Origin: Oscillospiraceae bacterium | GTDB taxonomy: Bacteria; Bacillota; Clostridia; Oscillospirales; Ruminococcaceae | Direction of reading: 5' to 3' | Assembly: GCA_017435565.1 (NCBI GenBank) | Contig: JAFSEU010000002.1 | Span: 1 to 64,000 of the forward strand | DNA: 64,000 nucleotides | Part shown: positions 58,435 through 64,000 of the stretch, piece after piece | Position numbering within the stretch: position 1 is the first letter of the stretch | Layout: each line of letters opens with the position of its first letter | Program-made: the position numbers and the translations under genes | The notes under the pieces: generated by a model | Told to the model about the DNA's origin: nothing | What the model saw: the letters and a program-made list of their open reading frames with translations, nothing else | Database searches by the model: none

Positions 58435-58529
58435 GGTGTTATAAACCTCCAAATTATTATACCAGTATATGATACCATATTTTTATTTTTTTTTCCAGTA
58501 ATTTTTTGTAATTTGTATATATGCACAAA

Positions 58530-59219
58530 TCACAAAATCTGCTTGGGAACAAATTGTAAATAATCACTTGAAAGCATAGTGAAATTGATGTTGTCACTCA
58601 TTCCTGTAATTGCATTTTTACATGCATAACCGTGAATATGAGCGTAATAACATTCTGTGATATTATACTTATACAGAACATCTAAAATCTCATAGCTGCA
58701 TGCGCTTTGAAAAACAGGCGGATAATGCAGAAACACAAGCGGTTTTAAATTTGCGCTGACAGCACTTTTAATCGATGCTTCCAGGCGCATTGCTTCGCGC
58801 TTTAAAACCTTTTCATCGTGCGCTTCACCTTCCATATTGACCCAGCCACGAGAGCCGCATATGCCGTAATTTTCATATTGATAATGATTCATATGCAGAA
58901 TATTCAGCGTTGAAAATGAGTTTTTTTCAAAAAAATCATTCATCTTCTGCATTGATGTCCACCAGTAATCATGATTGCCTTTTAAAATCAGCTTTTTTCC
59001 GTGAAGATTGTCGATAAAAGCAAAATCTTCAACTGCATCATCAATGCGCATTGCCCATGAACTGTCACCCATAAGCACCACAGTATCTTCGGGAGAAACA
59101 AGTTTGTTCCAGTTTTCTTCAAGAATCTGCATATGATTATCCCAGCCCTTAAAAACTGACATAGTCTTGTTGGGAACGGATAACGACAAATGCAGATCTC
59201 CGATTGCAAAAAGTGACAT
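58530..59219 (-). CDS. Metallophosphoesterase
   Basis: 229 residues. Calcineurin-like motifs in order: GDLHL, VLMGDSSWAM, LKGNHDYWW, LHYPPVF and YAHIHGYA; the two-metal site is complete. Substrate unknown (families of this size hydrolyse phosphodiesters or phosphoproteins). 5 bp downstream of thrC. Confidence 0.88.
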   Translation of the reverse strand: MSLFAIGDLHLSLSVPNKTMSVFKGWDNHMQILEENWNKLVSPEDTVVLMGDSSWAMRIDDAVEDFAFIDNLHGKKLILKGNHDYWWTSMQKMNDFFEKNSFSTLNILHMNHYQYENYGICGSRGWVNMEGEAHDEKVLKREAMRLEASIKSAVSANLKPLVFLHYPPVFQSACSYEILDVLYKYNITECYYAHIHGYACKNAITGMSDNINFTMLSSDYLQFVPKQIL

Positions 59220-59224
59220 ATATC

Positions 59225-60712
59225 TTAGATAAAGCTCTTTACATAATCGGACATATCATCGCGTCCGATTGAATCTGTAAAGCGTACTTCCTTTGATTTG
59301 AGTTCAGCCAGAGGTGCAGGAATTTCTGTCGATGAAATCTCGGAGAGCTTTTCAAGCATATCCCAATCGCTCATTGCAGCTGTATCAACAGAAAGTGCAT
59401 CAAGAACGCTTGAGCAGAACTTATAAGGGCTTGCGGTAGAGGCAATTACTGTTTTTGTAGTATCGCCTGTATTCTTTACATAATCCTGATACACCTTGAT
59501 TGCAACCGAAGTATGTGTATCGGCAACATAGGAAAATTCATTAAATATATCGGCAATGGTAGATTTAGTTGCATTATCATCACAATATCCTGCAACAAAA
59601 TCATTCTGAAGCTTAGCTTTGACATCGTCGGAAATCTCATACTTACCGCAGCTTGAAAGCTTTGAGAACCAATCCTTGATAATTTCATCATTATCATCAC
59701 AAAGCATATAAAGAAGTCTTTCAAGATTGCTTGAAATGAGAATATCCATCGAAGGAGAAATTGTTGTAAAGAATTCTCTGTTTCTGTCGTAAACACCTGT
59801 GTTGATAAAATCAGTCAGAACATTGTTGGCGTTTGAAGCACAGATAAGCTTGTTTACAGGCAAGCCCATATTCTTTGCATAATACGCCGCTAAAATATTG
59901 CCGAAGTTGCCCGTGGGAACAACAATGTTGATTTTATCACCAAGATTTATCTGCTGAGTATCAACAAGAGTTGCATAAGAGGAAATATAATAGACAATCT
60001 GTGGAAGAAGTCTTCCGAAGTTGATTGAATTTGCGCTTGAAAACGCCGCATTATTTGAATCAATATGTGCTTTTATAGAATCGTCGGTAAAGATTTTCTT
60101 TACGCCGTTCTGACAGTCATCAAAGTTGCCCTTGATTGCACAAACACCAACGTTTTTGCCGTCCTGTGTAGTCATCTGTTTTTTCTGCATTGCAGAAACA
60201 CCATCTTCGGGATAGAAAACAAGAATTTTTGTTCCGTCAACATCGCAGAAGCCGGTTAATGCGGCTTTACCTGTATCGCCGGATGTAGCAACAAGAATTA
60301 CAAGCTCCTTATCAAAATTGCATTTTTTAGCGGCTGTTGTAAGAAAATAAGGAAGAATCTGCAAAGCCATATCCTTAAATGCACATGTAGGGCCATGCCA
60401 GAGCTCAAGAAGATACATATTATCGCCAAGCTGTGTCAGCTCGTGGATATTATCTGTATCAAAATTCTTTGTGCTGTAAGCATTTTTAGTGCAAAACTCA
60501 ATTTCTTCTTCGGTATAATCCGTAAAATACTTAGAAATGATGAATTTTGCTCTGTCACAATAATCAAGCTTTGCAAGCCCTGAAATATCATCAAGTGAAA
60601 TTGCAGGAATCTCGGAAGGAACAAAAAGTCCGCCGTCATCAGAAATTCCCTTCAGAACGGCCTGTGCACCGCTGACGTTGAGATTGCTGTTTCTTGTACT
60701 TTTATAAAACAT
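59225..60712 (-). CDS. thrC: Threonine synthase
   Basis: 495 residues. PLP-dependent conversion of O-phosphohomoserine to threonine. Landmarks are SGAQAVLKGISDDGGLFVPS, the PLP-Lys segment WHGPTCAFKDMALQ, LVATSGDTGKAAL and PTGNFGNILAAYYAK. The length matches the longer thrC class. Confidence 0.96.
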   Translation of the reverse strand: MFYKSTRNSNLNVSGAQAVLKGISDDGGLFVPSEIPAISLDDISGLAKLDYCDRAKFIISKYFTDYTEEEIEFCTKNAYSTKNFDTDNIHELTQLGDNMYLLELWHGPTCAFKDMALQILPYFLTTAAKKCNFDKELVILVATSGDTGKAALTGFCDVDGTKILVFYPEDGVSAMQKKQMTTQDGKNVGVCAIKGNFDDCQNGVKKIFTDDSIKAHIDSNNAAFSSANSINFGRLLPQIVYYISSYATLVDTQQINLGDKINIVVPTGNFGNILAAYYAKNMGLPVNKLICASNANNVLTDFINTGVYDRNREFFTTISPSMDILISSNLERLLYMLCDDNDEIIKDWFSKLSSCGKYEISDDVKAKLQNDFVAGYCDDNATKSTIADIFNEFSYVADTHTSVAIKVYQDYVKNTGDTTKTVIASTASPYKFCSSVLDALSVDTAAMSDWDMLEKLSEISSTEIPAPLAELKSKEVRFTDSIGRDDMSDYVKSFI

Positions 60713-60724
60713 AAATCATTCTCC

Positions 60725-61072
60725 TTAAAATGCATTTTCTATGTATTCTATAGCCTTAATGTGCTCGTTTTCGAGAACTACGCAGGCTACATCGAACCTT
60801 GGCTGAAGGTCGAAATTGTTTTCAGAAAGAAATTTCAGTGCTGTTTTCTTAATGAATCCAATCTTTTTCTGTGTAACAGATTCAACAGCACTTTTATAAT
60901 CCTTCCTTGTTTTAACTTCGACAAACACAAGGAATTCATCATTTCTGGCTATAATGTCAATTTCGCCGCCTCTTATAAAATAATTATGCTCGAGAATTTT
61001 ATATCCATTATTAACCAGATAATTACAAACGGCGTTTTCGCCGATATTTCCGATAGTTTTCTGTTCAGACAT
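60725..61072 (-). CDS. YraN/UPF0102 endonuclease-fold protein
   Basis: 115 residues from ATG 61072 (the upstream GTG/ATG frame overlaps rnhB further). GENAVCNYLVNNGYKILEHN, GGEIDIIARNDEFLVFVEVK and KIGFIKKTALKFL give the D-(E)xK core of a restriction-like nuclease. Commonly next to rnhB, as here; probably DNA processing or repair. Confidence 0.9.
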   Translation of the reverse strand: MSEQKTIGNIGENAVCNYLVNNGYKILEHNYFIRGGEIDIIARNDEFLVFVEVKTRKDYKSAVESVTQKKIGFIKKTALKFLSENNFDLQPRFDVACVVLENEHIKAIEYIENAF

Positions 61073-61685
61073 TTTTCTTATCAAAATACTTCTTTAAAAA
61101 GCTTGGTCTGTGAACATCACTCATACCGTATTGATCGAGCATTTTATAATGTAATGCGGTACCGTAGCCCTTGTGCTTTTCAAAGCAATACTGCGGATAT
61201 TCATTTGCAATTTCAAGCATATATCTGTCCCTTGCCACTTTTGCAAGTATGGAAGCGGCAGCAATTGAAGCTGAAACAGCATCACCTTTTACAACACTTT
61301 TGCAAGGAGCATCAAGACCCTGCGGTGTTTTGTTTCCATCAACAAGAACAATATCCGCTTTTTGCGACAAACCTTCAACAGCACGTTTCATCGCAAGCAT
61401 AGCGGCATTGAGTATGTTAATTTCTTCAATTTCGGCAATCGAAGCTCTGGCGATGCAATAGCATACAGCTTTTTCTCTTATTACATCAAAAAGTGCATTG
61501 CGCTTCTTTTCCGAAAGCTTTTTGCTGTCGTTAATACCTTCAATAACAATATCTTTCGGCAGAATAACAGCAGCTGCAAAAACATCGCCTGCCAAAGGTC
61601 CCCTGCCTGCTTCGTCAACACCGCATATCGTGCCGTATTCTTCAGCAACTGCGCTGTCAAATTCAAAAAGATTCGTATTATCCAT
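61065..61685 (-). CDS. rnhB: Ribonuclease HII
   Basis: 206 residues from ATG 61685 (GGAG 7 bp upstream), overlapping the rbgA stop by 8 bp. CGVDEAGRGPLAGDVFAAAV (catalytic Asp-Glu), INDSKKLSEKKR, VDGN and ASILAKVARDRYM. It removes ribonucleotides from DNA and RNA primers. Confidence 0.95.
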   Translation of the reverse strand: MDNTNLFEFDSAVAEEYGTICGVDEAGRGPLAGDVFAAAVILPKDIVIEGINDSKKLSEKKRNALFDVIREKAVCYCIARASIAEIEEINILNAAMLAMKRAVEGLSQKADIVLVDGNKTPQGLDAPCKSVVKGDAVSASIAAASILAKVARDRYMLEIANEYPQYCFEKHKGYGTALHYKMLDQYGMSDVHRPSFLKKYFDKKNV

Positions 61686-62541
61686 CGCAATGCTCCAAAG
61701 TAATGCGTCCAAGTTTGGCGCTTCTGAACTCATCAAGTATAGTTATAGCGGCACGTTCAAAATTAACCTCGCCGCCTGATATAAGCATACCACGCTTTCT
61801 GGCGATTTTTTCAATAATATCAAAATTGCTGTCGTTATCATCATAATCTATTGAATATCTTTTTATAATATTCTCTTTATAATCATAACGCAGTGTTTCA
61901 ACAAGCCTTGCAGCAAGCGATTCTATATCAAGAATATCATCATTTACAGAGCCGATGAATGCAAGGCGCTCACCCACAGCCATATCTTCAAATTTAGGCC
62001 ACAAAACGCCCGGGGTATCAAGCAATTCAATATCATCCGAAAGCTTTACCCACTGCTTTGTTCTTGTAACACCGGGCCTGTCCTCAACTTTAGCTCTCTT
62101 TTGTTTTGCAAGCTTATTGATAAGCGAGGATTTTCCGACGTTTGGAATTCCGAGTATCATAATGTGAAGTGTGCCGGTTGACATACCTTTAGCTTTGCGC
62201 TTTGCAATCAACTCGCTCAAAAGCTTTCTGATTGCGGGCAAAAATGCATTAAGTCCGCTTCCGCTTTTACAATCGGCAGCTATTGCGCTTATACCTTTAT
62301 TCTTGAAATAATTGAGCCATTTTTGTGTTTGCTGGGCATCCGCCATATCACATTTATTCATAACGATAAGACGGGGCTTTGAATACACAAGAGCATCAAT
62401 TTCAGGGTTGCGGCTCGAAAGCGGTATACGGGCATCGATTAACTCAACCACAGCGTCAACAAGCTTCATATTTGCGCTTATCATTCGGCGAGTCTTCGTC
62501 ATATGCCCGGGAAACCACTGAATATTTTGAATTTCGCTCAT
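61678..62541 (-). CDS. rbgA: Ribosome biogenesis GTPase (circularly permuted)
   Basis: 287 residues. The G4 motif NKCD comes before G1 GIPNVGKSSLINKLA and G3 DTPGVLWPK, the circular permutation typical of YlqF/RbgA, which matures the 50S subunit. It begins WFPGHMTKTRRMI. It sits with rplS and rnhB as in Bacillus. Confidence 0.96.
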   Translation of the reverse strand: MSEIQNIQWFPGHMTKTRRMISANMKLVDAVVELIDARIPLSSRNPEIDALVYSKPRLIVMNKCDMADAQQTQKWLNYFKNKGISAIAADCKSGSGLNAFLPAIRKLLSELIAKRKAKGMSTGTLHIMILGIPNVGKSSLINKLAKQKRAKVEDRPGVTRTKQWVKLSDDIELLDTPGVLWPKFEDMAVGERLAFIGSVNDDILDIESLAARLVETLRYDYKENIIKRYSIDYDDNDSNFDIIEKIARKRGMLISGGEVNFERAAITILDEFRSAKLGRITLEHCDG

Positions 62542-62550
62542 AATTTACCT

Positions 62551-63180
62551 TTACAGTCCGAATTTAAATGACGGGAAATATCTGATAATAACCTTTCCGA
62601 CGATTTTTTCTTCAGAAATCGGCCCGAAAAACCTTCCGTCCGTGGAATGATTACGATTATCACCCATAACAAAGACCTGACCTTCGCCAACTTTAATAGT
62701 CATATCTTTACCGTTTAACATTGTTTCTCTGATATAATCCTCTTCAAGAAGAACGCCGTCAACATATACAGAACCGATTCCGGAGTCACTGTAAACGATA
62801 TTGACAGTCTGACCTTCGGTTGCAATAATACGCTTGACAATATAGTCATTTCCGTTTATGGGCTGGTTGAGAATAACAATATCACCGTATTCGGGTTCGT
62901 AGAATAAATCGCTGATAATCAATTTATCACCATCGTTCAGGGTATCTACCATTGATGTGCCGCTGACAGTCGCAATTTTGAAAAGAAACGTAAAAATGAG
63001 AAGCACAACGAACACAGATGATATAACCGATTCAACAATATCAAGAATATCATTGACAAGTGCTTTGGCAGAATTATTGTCATCATCATTATTATCAGCC
63101 TCTGTCGGCTTATTGTCATTATGTTCGGCAAGTTCTTCGCATTCCTGAGCATTTTCATTATTTTTGATTTCTTCTTCCAT
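62551..63180 (-). CDS. lepB: Signal peptidase I
   Basis: 209 residues. A 40-residue acidic cytoplasmic N-terminus, one span (ISSVFVVLLIFTFLFKIATV), the catalytic Ser in SGTSMVDTLNDGD and Lys in DYIVKRIIATEG, plus GDNRNHSTDGRFFG. It cleaves the many Sec signal peptides seen in this window. Confidence 0.95.
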   Translation of the reverse strand: MEEEIKNNENAQECEELAEHNDNKPTEADNNDDDNNSAKALVNDILDIVESVISSVFVVLLIFTFLFKIATVSGTSMVDTLNDGDKLIISDLFYEPEYGDIVILNQPINGNDYIVKRIIATEGQTVNIVYSDSGIGSVYVDGVLLEEDYIRETMLNGKDMTIKVGEGQVFVMGDNRNHSTDGRFFGPISEEKIVGKVIIRYFPSFKFGL

Positions 63181-63281
63181 TCATTTCACCTTCTTGAAGA
63201 AAATTAAATATTTATACAATCCGGAAAGAATTTTTCCGAAAAAATAGCAAAAAAGGGACTATAAGTCCCCTTTTCAATGGA

Positions 63282-63626
63282 TTAGCGAATTTTGCTCTTA
63301 ACCTTAGCAGCCTTACCAACTCTGCCGCGGAGATAATAAAGCTTAGCTCTGCGTACCTTACCGGAACGTACGAGCTCAACCTTTTCAACAACGGGAGAGT
63401 GAACAGGGAATACTCTTTCCATACCGCAGCCGTGTGCAACACGTCTTACAGTAAATGTTTCGTTGATTCCGCCGTGTTTCTTTGCGATGACAGTTCCTTC
63501 AAAAATCTGAATTCTTGTCTTGTCACCTTCCTGAATTCTAACGTGTACCTTTACGGTATCGCCGACATTAACTTCGGGTGCGTTAGTCTTCAGAGAGCTG
63601 TCGCTGATGAGTCTTAATGCGTCCAT
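63282..63626 (-). CDS. rplS: 50S ribosomal protein L19
   Basis: 114 residues from ATG 63626 (AGGAGG upstream). [40 protein letters not shown] and [20 protein letters not shown] are diagnostic. Confidence 0.97.
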   Translation of the reverse strand: MDALRLISDSSLKTNAPEVNVGDTVKVHVRIQEGDKTRIQIFEGTVIAKKHGGINETFTVRRVAHGCGMERVFPVHSPVVEKVELVRSGKVRRAKLYYLRGRVGKAAKVKSKIR

Positions 63627-63777
63627 TGATTTTTCCTCCTGATTTTTCGGGATATTCATACGCGCGCTGTATATTAAAAAGAGCCGCCAGTGGACTATCC
63701 GCCTTAATGATAATATATTGTCATTAAAGCCCAATGCCCAGTGCTTGAGGACAAACAAAAAGCATCGGATTTAAATG
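63627..63777 (-). promoter_or_regulatory. long 5' leader of rplS, candidate L19 autoregulatory RNA
   Basis: The message has about 150 untranslated bases with stems TTAATGA/TCATTAA (63704-63727) and repeated GGCGG/CCGCC pairings (63681-63703). L19 leaders that respond to the protein are known in Firmicutes; identity here is inferred from position and structure only. Confidence 0.35.
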
Positions 63778-63784
63778 CGCTAAT

Positions 63785-63813
63785 ATTATAACACAAACTA
63801 TTTTTTTTTGCAA
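63785..63813 (-). promoter_or_regulatory. promoter of rplS
   Basis: On the minus strand TTGCAA (63808-63813), 17 bp, TATAAT (63785-63790). Confidence 0.65.
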
Positions 63814-63820
63814 GTATTTT

Positions 63821-64000
63821 TTATAAAAAATCGCTGTTATCCGAGCAAATTATGCGATTTCTTTCAATTTTCACAGTTTCATCGGAAATCTCGGCGTGTT
63901 TTATGAACATATCCACAAGAAGATTCGGGTTATAGTTTTTCTCGTTACCCGACGGTGCTTTGATTTTCAGAACAAATTCATCGTTAATTTCATATTTGGT
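63821..64000 (-). CDS. C-terminal end of an unidentified protein
   Basis: The last 59 residues of a gene that continues past the window edge: DEFVLKIKAPSGNEKNYNPN, then LLVDMFIKHAEI and ending CSDNSDFL. The segment faintly recalls the end of DUF2344 proteins linked to radical-SAM enzymes, but this is weak. Confidence 0.5.
   Translation of the reverse strand, partial: TKYEINDEFVLKIKAPSGNEKNYNPNLLVDMFIKHAEISDETVKIERNRIICSDNSDFL

Noticed and set aside
1..64000. CRISPR arrays, rRNA genes, transposases
   Set aside because: No regularly spaced repeats, rRNA signatures or transposase-like frames were seen on either strand.

Overview
The window looks like a low-GC, Gram-positive, fibre-degrading gut bacterium of the Ruminococcus/Oscillospiraceae type. 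The evidence is dockerin-tagged secreted proteins (GH10 xylanase, leucine-rich-repeat protein), a GH9 cellulase with CBM3-like and dockerin-like tails, a lipoprotein GH5 cellulase, a V/A-type ATP synthase, IreB, a DUF1540 protein, and Firmicutes-style promoters and terminators.

Layout. 1-2777: end of a V/A-ATPase operon (A partial, B, D). 2819-6304: pfkA, proC, a SpoIIM-like membrane protein and a DUF624 protein. 6353-11067: a five-gene operon with overlapping or nearly abutting ends, ending in adenosylhomocysteinase, 6-oxopurine-type purine nucleoside phosphorylase and an SAH/MTA/adenosine deaminase. 11252-17604: an orphan small gene, then (minus strand) two M42 peptidases, an acetyltransferase, GH5, and the LRR-dockerin protein. 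17778-26743: carD, tRNA-Val, an acidic membrane protein, prfB, a RING-finger membrane protein, galU, carB. 26888-27521: a small self-contained transcript and tRNAs His, Arg, Gly. 27708-36970: DUF1540, IreB, a PHP phosphatase, an Asn/Gln-only-like peptide, an LTA-synthase-like enzyme, pth-mfd, secG. 37075-45962: a large GLUG-repeat secreted protein, a 32-residue peptide, a CE4 deacetylase, GH10 and GH9. 46006-47001: a Xer-type tyrosine recombinase. 47036-53914: an integrated filamentous-phage (inovirus-like) element. 53917-64000: two lipoproteins, clpX-clpP-tig, a phosphoesterase, thrC, yraN, rnhB, rbgA, lepB, rplS and the end of one more gene.

The main discovery is the 6.86 kb element. It encodes a Zot/pI-type ATPase, a coat-like protein with a strong ribosome binding site, several tiny membrane proteins, a large signal-peptide/C-terminal-anchor adhesin, a candidate ssDNA-binding protein and a pMV158-type Rep, but no integrase. 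It is bounded by a 20-bp direct repeat. The left copy is half of a perfect 13-6-13 bp inverted repeat lying 22 bp upstream of the host-side xer gene. This looks like a dif-type site next to its recombinase, used by the phage in the way CTXphi uses XerCD/dif. The phage carries a recognisable pMV158-family nick site (TACTACG/AC in a hairpin loop) and, next to attR, a long imperfect hairpin that repeats 10 bp of the dif-like core. Its adhesin uses the same GLUG-type module as the host's own secreted protein at 37075-40449.

All functional statements rest on reading motifs by eye; no database or folding program was run.
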